Below, in pieces: positions 1-11,500 of a DNA stretch of 64,000 bases; positions within the stretch are counted from its first letter, which is position 1; each line of letters starts with the position of its first letter. The notes below the pieces were generated by a model. That model ran no database searches, was not told the origin of the DNA, and saw only the letters and a program-made list of their open reading frames with translations. The DNA lies in assembly GCA_008360975.2 (NCBI GenBank), contig CM039184.1, positions 49,566,797 through 49,630,796 on the forward strand. The letters run 5' to 3'. The position numbers were made by a program, and so were the translations under genes. The stretch comes from Lichenostomus cassidix. Its lineage: Eukaryota; Chordata; Aves; Passeriformes; Meliphagidae.

Positions 1-3000
1 TACTTCCCTTTTGACTACAGATTTTGTAAGTAAAAACCTCTCTCTGATACAAACCCAATACTCATAAGAGTAGAGTCAGACCAGTAGAGTTACTTTTTGA
101 GGAGCACTGACACAACCATGATTACATTGTGTTCTCTATCTATTATTATCCTTCTTTAATTAAAATTCCAGTAAAGGGATAAAGCAGTTGTCTTGAATGG
201 CACTGCCTATATTAAAACCTGCCAGATTTCTTTGTATTCCATACACATGACTATTTATGATATTATATTTATATCTACCACCTTCAATATATTAAAACCT
301 TAAATTACAGCAGGTAGATATTACAAATGTATTATTACTGCAGCCTGAAAGGATATCTCATCACAAAATACTCTTTCAGCTGCTAACATCAAAGACATTT
401 TGTTTTAGATGAAAAAAATTGCCACTTGGGCACTGCCCTCATATCTTGAATTGGAAGTTTAGTAACTCCTTGATCTGAAGTTTTCTTTATGGGATATATA
501 TTTTAAAATTCTCCAAACAAAACTTAAAAGTCTAATGTAGGGTTTTCTCTAGTGTATTCAGAAATCCATGGACACATGCCAGCATAGTCATGTATGTAAG
601 TTCCTTAAGAGAAATTATTTTGCTGCGTAAACTTAGAGATAGGATGCCAAGTTGTGTAGTTGTGTACGTTTTGTACTACGCTGCTCTTATGTGATTACAC
701 AAATCCCACCACAGAATACACGTGGCCTCCTTGGAACACAGCCTTGGAAATCCTCTTCAGCTTGTTGCACAGCGGACTGCTGCTCAGCTGACAGCTCATC
801 CCACTGCCCTTCAGCAGACAAACAAGCTCCCCTCTCGATGGGAGAAGGCACTGGGAGGCTGTCTGCTCAGTGCTGTCTCTCATTTCAGAGGTCTCATACC
901 TTGCTCAGGGAGCAATTCACGATAAGGACCCAATTCATTACCACTGCTGTCCTTCATCTAATATATTATCTAAGAAATTAGTATCACATGGAATTTGCAC
1001 ACTTGTTTCATTGTCCCTCACTGTACTTAGAAACTGGGACAAGGGGCCAGAGGCTCCCCTTTGTCACTGAAAGAAAGCCACAGCCCCCAAGAACAAGGCA
1101 CAGTCTAGCATGCAAATACATCTGAAGAAATAAAGCAATATTAGTAAACAATGCTTTGTTTTAGTATTATTTCTTCAGCGCTATGAAAGAAGTCATAGAA
1201 GCTAAGCTGCAGGTGGCATACAACTCTGTTTACAAGTCTACTTGTGGATAAAATCTAAACTCCTCTGTAAAGCTTTTACTTTTACAACAGCATTCAACAA
1301 AATCTAGGCAGTTCTTCAATCTTGCTAGAAATGCAACCTTGAGTGATGCCCTTTGAACATACTCAGCTCTCATAAGAGAACTGAGTACTACTAGTAAATT
1401 TGAATATAGTCTATGAGACACTGTGGCTTAAGTGTCACACATCCATTTATACCACTCAACACAGTCTATAATATTTTATATAATTTATGTATATGTGTGC
1501 GTATGTGTGTACAGACACTACAGACACACAAAAAATACAATTTTAATATTTTAAATATTAAAAAAGAATGGACATGTGGTCAAACTTTTAAGTAGATAGT
1601 GTAAATACCTAATCCATTTGAAGCCGATAACTCCAGGTGTTGCTTAGCAGGAAGGTGATTGAGTTTCAGGTGATTTTGCTTACTTCTAAATACCAAGAAC
1701 AAAACAGAAACCCAACAAATTACACAGCTTGTTCTTTTACTAAAAACCCCCTCACCCAATACCTCTTCATCATAGTATTGTTGCCAAATGCACATCCTAC
1801 CTTTTCAGTACATGAATGAAAAATTTTGTTGAAAATTAAACAAAAGTTATCGATGTTGTCATTTGCATATTTGGTACATTTAGGGCAAATCCTTAGGATG
1901 CATATGTAAATAACACACATGAAGAACAGGAGGACACAAAGAGCAGTTCTGTTCACACAGATTATCAGATTATTACAGTTTTTTGAGTTAATCTGCGTGA
2001 CAGAATAAACTTCAATTCAGTCTTCCAAAACTGTCCAAAGCAACACTTTCCTCTAACAGGAACAAACACTTGAGAATCTCCTTAGTAAAAAAATCATCTA
2101 CCTGCCCCGCCTTGCAAAAAAAGTTCAAGCCTACATAAGATGTTGTCATAACAGTCTCAAAGAGAGTCAGATCTTGCTTTCTGCTCAACCACACCAACAA
2201 TGGAGTTGTTCCATAGCACAAGAGAAAAGAGAAAATGACACACAGAGGCAGGTGTGAAAAGGGCAAGTTTCTTTCCAACTTAATAACTTGGTATCTCTAA
2301 CCTCTGGACCTCCTGAAATAAGACATATTTCAAATCAAGGTTCACACCAAACCTGGGTACTTGAATGATTTTTTTCTCCCCCAAACTTTGAGATACTTTA
2401 TCTCTAAAACTACTGAACTCCCTTTTTTCCTACCCCCCCGCCCCCCACCAAAGTGGTAGCTTCATTTTTGACTCTTAAATATTACAGTGATGTGCGTCAC
2501 GTAAAACCATAAATACATACAAAATTAGGTAACCAGAACTAACACTTAGCACAAAAAAAGTCCTGGAGTTATTTGTCTCCACATCTCCGCAACACCTCCT
2601 TTGCAATTTCATACACTTGAACATCTGTGGTTTTCTTTAGCTAAGGAATAAATTCCACTGAGATTATATAAAATTGTCTTTATAAAAAGATCTTCATGTA
2701 TCGTATCCAAGTAGGGACACCATATGTTATTTTGGGCCTGGTCAGAACAGACCATCATTAACTAAGCATTATTCTGGCTTTTGAATGTTTTTCCACTTCA
2801 ACATTTCCTCAATTGTATTTTCCTTAAGGAAAACAGTATTTCAGGTTAAAATAATGTAACGGACCTGGAAGATGCTAAGAATGCAAGATTATGCCATTCT
2901 TTTATGACATATGGCAATAACTTTGTAATTAAAGCAATCATAATTCTTCATCTGTTTTGAGTTATCCACCATCATGTTCTAAACTATAAATTTACATGAC

Positions 3001-6000
3001 TATTTTTTATTCACATGTACATCAAAATGGATAAAACCCCATATAATTCCTGCAAAGCAGCCTACAACAATAGGTTCAAATAAAACATTGGTAAGACCTG
3101 TGTCTGCAGTAGTTATTTATTCCTTCTATAGTCAGCAAAACTATCTGCTGATGGGAATTTTACTTTATATATCACAAGAAAACACGTAAATTTGGTATCG
3201 AACACTCGTACTTTACTAGAATTGAGTATTTTTCAAATTAATCAAATGTTCTGAATAATGCATTCCAATGGACATAAACTAAGGTGAAAAACTGGATAAT
3301 AAATCAAGAAAAATCAGTCATTCAAGAGCATAAGACAAGGAAATCTCACTCTGGCAATTCATGGGGAAGGTGGTGAAGTTCCAGCAACACAGGTTATTTT
3401 TATACTGTGTTTGTACAATGTAATCATTTAAGTGGTGGTAACACCAGTAGTATCTTCTATTAGAATAAAATCTTAATTTTATGTTTCTACATGTATACAT
3501 AGGATTTCATACTTAAGACTGTTCATCATGTCAAAACTAGTAGTTGGCTTAACCATTTTAAAAAATGGGTACTGGAGGCACAGAAATCATGAGGAATTAA
3601 ACAGTTAAAGTAAAGCTTGTTCATGATCTCATCACAATTGTTTCTGTTTTTATAACAGAAAGGTATTAATAGGCTCAAAAACATTAACAGTCAAAAGCCA
3701 GTAAAAGCAACCCAGTGCTGGGACTTAGGAAGCACACAAGGGTGCTGCACAGAGGAGAGTGCACTATGTGGCTGAAACAGTGGATGGGAAAAAGGATCAT
3801 CCTTACCATATGAAGTGCTAGGTGCAACCCTGCTCACACTCTGAAGTAAGGCTGACTAACACCACCTGTCAGGCCACACACAGGTTCTATATAAAGGTAT
3901 TATCATCCTGTCTGCAGTGGAACCACCTGTGTCTAGGATTTAGCTTTATACACATCCCTTGTCAGGGCATTCATTTGTTTCTACTGATTACTAAGGCATC
4001 TCCACAACTAAAACTCCAAGAGCCCAGAGTAAAAAATTATCCATGTCTTAAATAATTGAAGCAATAACAAGACTTGAAGCCAAACTAGCAAAGGGCTAAG
4101 TTAACCACTTTCAGAAGAACCAACAGGGTTTAAAATTTTCAGAGTTTTGACTTCTTGTTCCAATTCACTGGATTTCATTTTCAAGACAAATTCCTAACTC
4201 CAGTTTAACCAGAGCCTTATATCACCACATTACTTCTTGAAACAGCAAACTTTACAACTCAAATAATTTTCTATTTGAAGCAGCGACAAGAATCATTGGA
4301 ATGTTTTGAACCTATATAAAGCTTATATCACAGTTTCATGTAATGGAATCATATGGGAGTTTAAACCTGTTGTTTTTCACATGACCTGTATGTTACTGGA
4401 AGGCATCTATACAGGCACTACTGAGTAGCAAAGAAACTGTCATTAACTGGCTGCTGTTACAGTTCACAGATTTCTACATGGAGCTAGTAAAGCACTTATT
4501 ACAATCAGACAAATACGACTTACTTTCCTTATCACTCTGAAGTAATGAAAATATCTTGAGAAAACCAAAACACAATAAAAATCTTCAACCTCTCTTAGCC
4601 AAAATGCCTATTTAAATGCATATTTAGAATATTGCTGATTGCTTATATCTACTGAAATGTGAAAACAGGTTTATTTGTATTCAAATAATAAAGCAACTCC
4701 CATGTTTCTAAAGATCCAGTAATTTTCAGTGATATGAAGATGCATTAATTTATATCAACAACTTGAGCAAGACAACACTGCTAACTACTAGGAGAAAATA
4801 CAGTTTCATTTACCTACAAAATTTCCTCTAGAAAACAAGACTGCAAAATTAAGCAATCTTGCTCCTACTACCCATGCTCACTATCTCCACTTGTTCCTTT
4901 TAGGAACTTCTGGTTAAGAAATTTTTCAAATAACCATTTTCCTAGTTGCATGATAAAAACATAATGTATTTCAGTCATACTAAAGTATGTTTGTTTGTAA
5001 AGAACAGACCAAACACTGATTATCAGAGTATCAGAGCTCTCCCCTATACACGTATTAAATATAATTCAAGAAAACTTCTTTTAGCTTTGTACACTTTCAG
5101 TGGCAGATAAACTTTTGTTGTGACTGCTAGCAGGATTAATCCCTATGCTTCTCTGACACCACAGTTCAAGTCTACCTCTGTGAGTCTGGGGGCTCACTGC
5201 CCATTTTCAGGAATGCTCTGTATCCAGGAGAATGAGTATAAACTGTAGTGATATGCTGAAAATTAACAAGAGAGGCCTTAGTCATGCAAACAGTCATTGT
5301 AGTTACGGGCTTGAATGTGCTAAAATGTTTACTGAGTAGGAATACTTCAACCTTTTCATCCAGAATTTTTGCACTGGGAACACTTTCAAGTGGTTTACCA
5401 ACAACAGTTCTATTTCAAAGTACTTTAGTAGATTACATCTAAACCCCATTATAAGCTAATTTCTTGTTTATCCACACACACTTTTTTTAAGTCACATGCA
5501 GTCAGTAATACTTCAACAACAGCGCCGTCACTGATAAATAGTAATGGTTGTTTCTTGTCATTGAGACTCCTTAAATGTTCATAAACAAAACCTGTAACCA
5601 CTCTGAAATTTCAGTCCCCTACTGTCATTTTTAAAAGCAGGAGCAACGTCACAGGTAAAATATTTAACATGAGGAATGTTAATCATTGTGACCATACAAG
5701 ACTACAAGGAAGGCAATGTAAACAATCTTATAATGTTTGAATTGTTTTCTTTCAGTGTAGGTTTTTTTTAAAGCTGATATCTTCAAATCACAATGCCAGG
5801 GTAAAATCCTGCAAATGGATATATATGGCTTTAAACCCCAACTTTCAGAATGAGTTTAGTGGGTTTTCTATTTTAGAAATTATCTAGCTAACATACCAAG
5901 CTACCCTAAATGCCATTCACATCAAATGCAGAGGCATCAGTAGCTTCACAGTTAAGGCAATGCTGGCAGAAATCCATTTCTAATGAGTAATGTATCTTCT

Positions 6001-7319
6001 AAAAATCCACAGTAATTTTCTTTCAGAGCCTAATAGACCTTTTATTTTTTTCAATTATCACTTTTTTTATATCTCTTTGCTTAGATTGCAGCGATTAACT
6101 GCAAACATCTGCATGCCCTCCTTAAAGAATGTCATCTTTTAAAACAAACAGGGATGTTCAATATGAGAGTTGAGAGTTTCCTTGTGTTGAAAGCGAGTAA
6201 GAGCTGGAGGGGTGGGAATTCTTCAAAGTAGCACCATGCCCATTTTTTTTAACTTGTGAGCACTATTTCTCATATTCCCATAACTAGTAGTGCCAAGACA
6301 ATTTTCACTTCAAAGTTCAAACTATTTTGTCATTTCAGGCATGATTTTCAGATCTCTGATTTTGCATAAAAGGTGACAGTATTGTTGAATTAGAAGTGTT
6401 GGGGGGGAAGGTGGTGGGTGGCAGTGTGAAAGATAATTGTGAATACAGTGGGCTCATTTTTTACAGACAAGAAACGTCATAAGTGTGAACGCCTAATTTA
6501 TTATTTCCGTGCTTCAAGTGGGAATATGCTTCAGCAACTCCTATCTTACAAGTGGGAATGACACCTCCTGAATGTATGCAAATTCCTCGAATCAAAGGGT
6601 AATTTTAAAAATAGGCTTTAAACAGCAGGATGCCTAATAAATTCAGATACCGGCTATACGACCCCGACTTTATTAAGCTAAAACTGCAGGTTTCAGGGCA
6701 TACTTCCTTGGAAGCAGAGTGCAGCCGGGATCAAAGGATCACCTTAGCTGTAGCCTCAGCCGGCTAAGACCTGCTTTCATTGTGCGATGAAATCAATCGG
6801 AAACTCTTTTTAACCAGACCTCCGAGGAGAGCTCTTCGAAGCATTCCCCCTTGAAAAGCCTCCCCTACGCTAGAAGGCAGCGCCTTTCCGTGTCCCCAGC
6901 CCCCGTGTGCCCTGCAGCTCCGACAGCGCACAAGTGAGAGGATGCCCCGCGCCCCGGTGCCTTTCGGGCGTGCCATTTACGGACATAAAACTTCAGGAGC
7001 GGAGAACACCGGTGCCCCCGAGCCCCGCTCCGAGCTCGTACACCCACACCCCCGTGGGCAAAGCCCACCCCACATCCCCGCGGCCGCCTCGCCCCGCGCC
7101 CCACACCGCCCCGGCCCGGCCCGCCGCCCCGCACGGCGCCCGGCGGTAGGGCAGAGGGTCCCCGGCGGCGGAGAGGGGCAGGAGCGGTCTCGGTCTGGGT
7201 CTCGGCCACGCCGCGGCCCCTGAGCGAAGTGCCCGGCAGCAGCGGGCCGGGCCGGGGAGCGGCGCGGGCGCTGCGGGCGGCAGGGGGAGCTGCGGGGCGG
7301 GCGCGGCAGCCGCGCTTAC
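1..7319 (-). other. NWD2: Probable 5' part of NWD2 intron 1
   Basis: This stretch follows the splice donor of the coding exon at 7320-7461 on the minus strand, so it should be the beginning of a long first intron. Up to about 6.88 kb it is AT-rich. I found no open frame flanked by splice signals that continues the expected NWD2 protein, whose next residues should complete an Asp codon after Asn-Pro-Glu. Nothing here resembles CR1 or an LTR. From about 6880 onward the sequence becomes GC-rich as it enters the CpG island. That exon 2 lies beyond position 1 is inferred from its absence here and from the large size of the gene in other vertebrates. Confidence 0.55.
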
Positions 7320-7320
7320 C
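7315..7320 (-). other. NWD2: Splice donor of the NWD2 first coding exon
   Basis: Read on the minus strand the junction is GAAG followed by GTAAGC, which matches the vertebrate donor consensus well. It falls exactly where the peptide stops resembling NWD2; reading on gives low-complexity Arg/Ala/Pro sequence typical of translated CpG island. The phase is 1: one base of a codon is left in this exon. Confidence 0.8.
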
Positions 7321-7461
7321 TTCGGGGTTGGCGCTGATGAAGACGCGGACGCTCCTGCCGCTCGGCACCAGGTGGGACGGCAGCGCAGCGAGGTTGCCGG
7401 AGAACGCCGCCCGCCGCAGCGCCGCGTCCCGCGGGCAGGGCGGCCTGCTGGCCGGCCACAT
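7320..7461 (-). CDS. NWD2: First coding exon of NWD2 (NACHT and WD repeat domain-containing 2), partial gene
   Basis: The exon reads on the minus strand from ATG at 7461-7459 to 7320 and gives 47 codons plus one base. The peptide starts MWPASRPPCPRDAALRRAAF, contains SGNLAALPSHLVPSGRS, and ends VRVFISANPE. The exon ends in G followed by GTAAGC, a strong donor; the leftover G would begin an Asp codon if the next exon starts AT or AC plus a pyrimidine, matching the remembered NWD2 sequence ANPED. The start is supported by an in-frame TGA 28 bases upstream and by G at -3. The RVFIS-ANPED pattern looks like the start of the DUF4062-type region found near the N-terminus of NWD1, NWD2 and related STAND NTPases. 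Family knowledge: NWD2 is a large protein (about 1,700 residues) with NACHT and WD40 repeats, expressed mainly in neurons, with a poorly defined role. The NACHT and WD40 exons are not in this window. The assignment is from memory of the family, not a search. Confidence 0.82.
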
Positions 7462-7968
7462 GCCGCCGCTGCGGGGCGAGCCGCCGGCTCAGGGCAGCCC
7501 CCGGAGCGCCGCGGCGGCACCGGCGGCTCTCGCCACCGGCCGAAGGGCAGCGGCCATACGGACCCTCGGGCTGCCCGGGGCCGCCGCCTGCCTGGGCGGC
7601 GGCGGTGCGGCCGGGGCTGTGGCCGCGGCCCGGCGCCGGAGCGCGGGGGCGGCGAGGAGACCAGGCGCCGGCAGCCCCCCGGGCCGCTCCCTTGCGGCGG
7701 CCGGCGGCGAGGAGGGCGCGGGCAGAAAAGTTTGCGGCGGAGCGGTGCCGGGCGCGGCGGGGGCTGCGGCGGGACGGCGGCTCTGCGGCGGCAGCCGGAC
7801 CCCCAGCGCCGCCCGGCCGGCCACAGCCGCCGCGGAGAGCTGCGGGGGGCTGCGCGCCGGGAGCGCGGTGCGGCCGGCGAGTCGCTCCGGTTCCCCCTCC
7901 GCCGGCGAGGGTTTGCGGTGTCCAAAGCGGGGGCGCCTCCGGTGAGGCTGACGGCGCCTTCGCTCCTC
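7462..7968 (-). other. NWD2: Predicted NWD2 5' untranslated region
   Basis: If transcription starts about 25-30 bases downstream of the TATA-like box at 7995-8003, the leader runs from roughly 7968 to 7462, about 500 bases of very GC-rich sequence. I scanned it for minus-strand ATG codons and found only one, at 7557, which opens a short upstream ORF. The true start site is not known and CpG-island promoters often have several, so the outer boundary is a guess. No splice within the leader was identified. Confidence 0.4.
7489..7557 (-). other. Upstream ORF of 22 codons in the NWD2 leader
   Basis: It is the only ATG in the predicted leader. It starts at 7557 and ends in TGA at 7491-7489, 27 bases before the main ATG. 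The peptide is Ala/Arg-rich (starting MAAALRPVARA) and is probably not functional as a protein. It is in the same frame as the main ORF but separated by the stop. The start context is middling, with C at -3 and G at +4, so leaky scanning or reinitiation at the NWD2 ATG would be expected. Its role as a translational brake is inference from the arrangement. Confidence 0.5.
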
Positions 7969-7994
7969 CGAATGTGTCACGGCCCCGGGATCGG

Positions 7995-8003
7995 ATTTTT
8001 ATA
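7995..8003 (-). promoter_or_regulatory. NWD2: TATA-like box for NWD2
   Basis: Read on the minus strand the site is TATAAAAAT, a good TATA match standing alone in GC-rich DNA about 535 bases upstream of the NWD2 ATG. It would place a start site near 7965-7970. No clear initiator motif was identified at that spot. Confidence 0.42.
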
Positions 8004-8333
8004 GGAAAACTGCTGCCGGCTCATCCTTTGGGCTCGGAAGAGTTCAGAGCCCTTCTTGTGTTCCGTAATCTCCCGCACAGGAGTCCCACCTGCTCAGATA
8101 CAAAAGAGAGATGCTCTTGCCGCTTTTTTCTTTCCTTTGTTTTTAATCAGTTATTTATTATCGGAATAAATGAAAAGCTGCGGTTTGAAGAATGAAAGAG
8201 CCAGGAAGCAGCGAGACGCGCCGCCGGCGGGATGCGGTCCCTTTGCAGCAGTCAGTGGCGGGGCATCCCGTTGGGCAGCGCCGATGAAATATTCAGGAGG
8301 GCGGCGGGGTCGGGCCGCGGCTCCGCCGAGCGC

Positions 8334-8355
8334 GGGGGCGGGCGGGGGCGGCGGG
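8334..8355. promoter_or_regulatory. GC-box cluster
   Basis: Overlapping GGGCGG-type sites lie within a run of G and C on the plus strand, in the upstream half of the CpG island. Such clusters typically bind Sp/KLF factors. Function here is inferred from motif and position only. Confidence 0.45.
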
Positions 8356-8390
8356 CCGGTCCCCGCCGGAGGGCGGCGGCGCGGGGCGGT

Positions 8391-8410
8391 GCGGAGCGGA
8401 GCGGAGCGGA
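8391..8410 (+). repeat. Short tandem repeat, four copies of GCGGA
   Basis: Four perfect tandem copies of GCGGA are followed by degenerate copies (GAGCGGTGCGG) to about 8424. It lies in the CpG island and is probably a small expansion of GC-rich promoter sequence. Confidence 0.75.
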
Positions 8411-8528
8411 TCAGAGCGGTGCGGTAGCCCCAGCCCCAGCGGGCGGCGGGCCCTGGGCGAGCCGCGGAGTTTAGAAACCTCCCCGGGAGGGGCGGGCAGG
8501 CAGGGACATCGGAGCGCGGCGGAGAGGA

Positions 8529-8556
8529 GGGGCTGGGGGGGCAGGGGAGGGGTGGG
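8529..8556 (+). promoter_or_regulatory. Predicted G-quadruplex motif at the outer edge of the CpG island
   Basis: Five runs of 3-7 G (8529-8532, 8535-8541, 8544-8547, 8549-8552, 8554-8556) are separated by loops of one or two bases, which fits the canonical quadruplex pattern with very short loops. The G-rich strand is the plus strand, so it is the template strand for NWD2 if transcription started this far out. Whether it folds is not shown by sequence. Confidence 0.6.
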
Positions 8557-8565
8557 CACGGGGCC

Positions 8566-11500
8566 GCAGACAGCTTGGTGGGTCTGCTGGCCGTGGGAAT
8601 CCCTTCCTGGGAGGAGGATGGAGACTTCGGCAGAGGGATCTGCAGGTGTTCGTCCGTGCTTGAAAGGCTGGAGTAAAAAGTCTTTAACGCGGGTGGTATC
8701 TATATATTTTATGTACTGTAACTCATACGAAGCTGATTTGTGTATTTCCACATATATATAATATACCGCGTACAAAGTATATGAAACAATCTTAGTGTGT
8801 TTTTAAAAACAGTATTTAAGACCTGAAGTGTTCCTGCCGCCTGCCCTCCTTTCGGCACTCGGTTGCTTTACCCCCTGCGCTGCCCTGGTCCCAGCCGGAC
8901 GAGTTGCCCGCTGTGGCAGCAGCAGGGGAGCCTGACTGGCTTCCGCGAAGGCAGTGTCACTAAAGTAGGCGAAAGCTCACAGAAATGAAGGTGACAGCCA
9001 GATGGGTTTCTTAAGTGCTGCTGAGCAGATTTGTTAAAAAAATCCTGATTTCTTAAAGAAATATAGCATATGCAGAATTGCATCCCGTATGCATTTGCAT
9101 GTGAGTATAAGGGAGTAAATTTGCTGCTCTTTGCTTGCTGTTGCTTTATTAGTTCTGCACGCCATAAATTTTGGGCTGATTTCAAACAAATGAAACGGGT
9201 AGATTTTCAGATACTAATTCTCAAAAGAAGGAACGTTACTCTAAGTTCTGTGAACATAGCTGGGCAGGGGAGAATGTGCTTATGTACAAAGAGGAAAAAT
9301 ATGCAGCATATATTTCAACCATTAATATTGAAATGTCAGCAGAAGTGTTGTGGGACTGTTGGGAACTGAATGTCCAGAAATTGGAAAAAATCCCACTTTT
9401 AATCGAAATGTATATCCTGTAGGATTCAGCAGTGTCCAATAAGGAGCTAATCTCACTTGAAGTCTGTCATGGTAGACATGCATATTTATCTTCTCTCTGG
9501 ATTCTCTGATGTTCTCTTTAAGACAAGCCTGAAGCTTTGGTATAATTTGGTTAAAAAATCTGACAGTCATGGGATACAATTCCCTAGGAAATGAGGCTTC
9601 ATATATGCCATTGCCTACAAAACTGTTGGTCTTATCTGCACTTCCCTTAGCCTTTGTGTAGCCAATATGCTTAGGCGTGCCTTTTTCTGGCTTGTGTCAT
9701 GAACAGGTAATTTCTCTAATACAGAGATGAAAAGCAGCTCCTTGAGGCTGCAGACAGTTAATGAGTGCACGAAGGGAATGATTTATAGTGTGGGCTGAGT
9801 TACGTCTTACGTACTTTGCTGAGACTAACTCTCAGCTGGGCTATCTCCTTTGCTTCTCCAGCATAAACCACTAGGCAGTTCTTAAGTAGGAATTTGCTTG
9901 TGGAAGCAGCTCCTGGTAAGGATGCAGAGACTATCACTTCATATTGCTGCTGCTGCCTTAGTGTTATCATAATTTTCTCAGGCATCTTCTTTGGAAGATG
10001 AAGCTCATTGATCTTTACCCTCCCAGCCATAATGCTGTGTTTTTTTAAGACTCCTTTTGGCAGTCATCTTTACTAAGTTGAAAACTTGAGTTTGCATAAT
10101 TTGAATTCTTTTGGAATTTTGTCTTTGACAGCGTTGACAACAACATCAGCTTTTAACTGAATATATTGTTTCATGGACCCAGGCTGAATGAGATGGGACC
10201 AGGCGTATCACTTCCAGCTGTTCACCCTGTCTGTTTGTTGCCTGGCTGATGCCGTGCTGGTGGCAGGCGTAGCTGCATTGCATATGAAGCAGGTAGTCCG
10301 TGCAGCTTGCAGGCTGCCACTGTGCAACTCAGAACCTGTGCTGATCTATATTGCTATTTTGATCTGCACACTGGATTGCCTTTATGCATGACTCAGCTTC
10401 CTGTCACGGTAGCTGCCACCTCTGTGAAAGCTGAAATGGACAGATGCCTCGGAGTGGTAATCTCTTCAGCTGCCCAGCTTCAGTCTGTTTGTGTTTGGGG
10501 CTCAATGTCCTAAGCTTTAGCACCTGTGAATATAAAATACTGGGAGTGAAGTACAGTGAGGCTGAAATGGAGAGGATAAAGAAATGACTGCAGAGAAACT
10601 AATTTATTGCTTTACCTGAGACTTTATCAGTACAAAAGCACTCTGGGTGGACTCAGTTGGGAGATAAGTTGGTAACTTTTCTTAAATAAAATATAATTCT
10701 TCTGTTAATTCAAAAAATTAAAACAATATCAAAAAAGGTTATGTAAACCAAAATAAAAATCATGACCAGGGTTCTTCTGAGTTCATTATAAGCATACATC
10801 AAAATTACCCTGTTTCATACTGAATAACATGTTTTTTAAATTGTTCATTTAGGAAAATGTGCCACTTCAGAAGTGATATGTTAGAATTGGTGTCTGTATT
10901 TGAGTCCCACACTAGTTATGTGGAAGCTCCCTGGGAAGAGGTTCTCATCCTGTTGAAGGTGGCAGAGCATTGCCTGAAGGCATGATCCCCAAACTTTTGC
11001 CCTGACTCTACTGTGCCTGGAGCAGATCTATAGTGTCTGTCATTAAAGTTAATGCAAGAAGTGTCCTTGTGTCAAACAGGAGTAAAACCACATCTATAAT
11101 TCTGCAAGCGACTTCATATAAACATGGCTTGATCCTGAAAAACAATAAATCTTCATTGTAGCAGGGAATCTTTGCACATATGCATTTGGTATATGTTTTT
11201 TCCATTTCAGCATAATGTTTTCTGGTTATCATTCTGCCCTTATTTGCTCCGAGTTGAGATACAATTAAATGAAGCTACAGAATGCATCTCTTGGCAAAAC
11301 ACATGAGTAAAGTCAAGTTATTCCTGGTGGCCTGATCCTGCTCTAATTCAAACAGAGTAGTGCTTTATTTCTTGAGTAGTCCCACAGGTGGTAAGATACT
11401 GAAGGTAGGAAGAACAATTCAGTAGTCCTAATTCAAATCCATCGTGATCAATAAAAGATGCACCAAGTTGTTTGGCTTAAACCCAGCATGATAAGGATTT

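Larger units (their letters stand above)
6880..8565. promoter_or_regulatory. NWD2: CpG island covering the NWD2 first exon and promoter
   Basis: Sequence between about 6.88 and 8.57 kb is strongly GC-rich and dense in CG dinucleotides, unlike the AT-rich DNA on both sides. An AT-rich notch at about 8100-8180 lies within it. The island surrounds the NWD2 exon and extends about 1.1 kb upstream of its ATG, as expected for a vertebrate promoter island. Boundaries are by eye. CpG islands commonly fire in both directions, so a divergent plus-strand noncoding transcript is possible, but no exon of one can be seen. Confidence 0.9.

Noticed and set aside
6993..7980. Long overlapping open frames across the CpG island on both strands, up to about 300 codons
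   Set aside because: They are Arg/Ala/Pro/Gly-rich products of GC-rich sequence with few stops. The longest minus-strand frames begin at TTG (7925) and GTG (7980), not ATG, and overlap the real exon in other frames.
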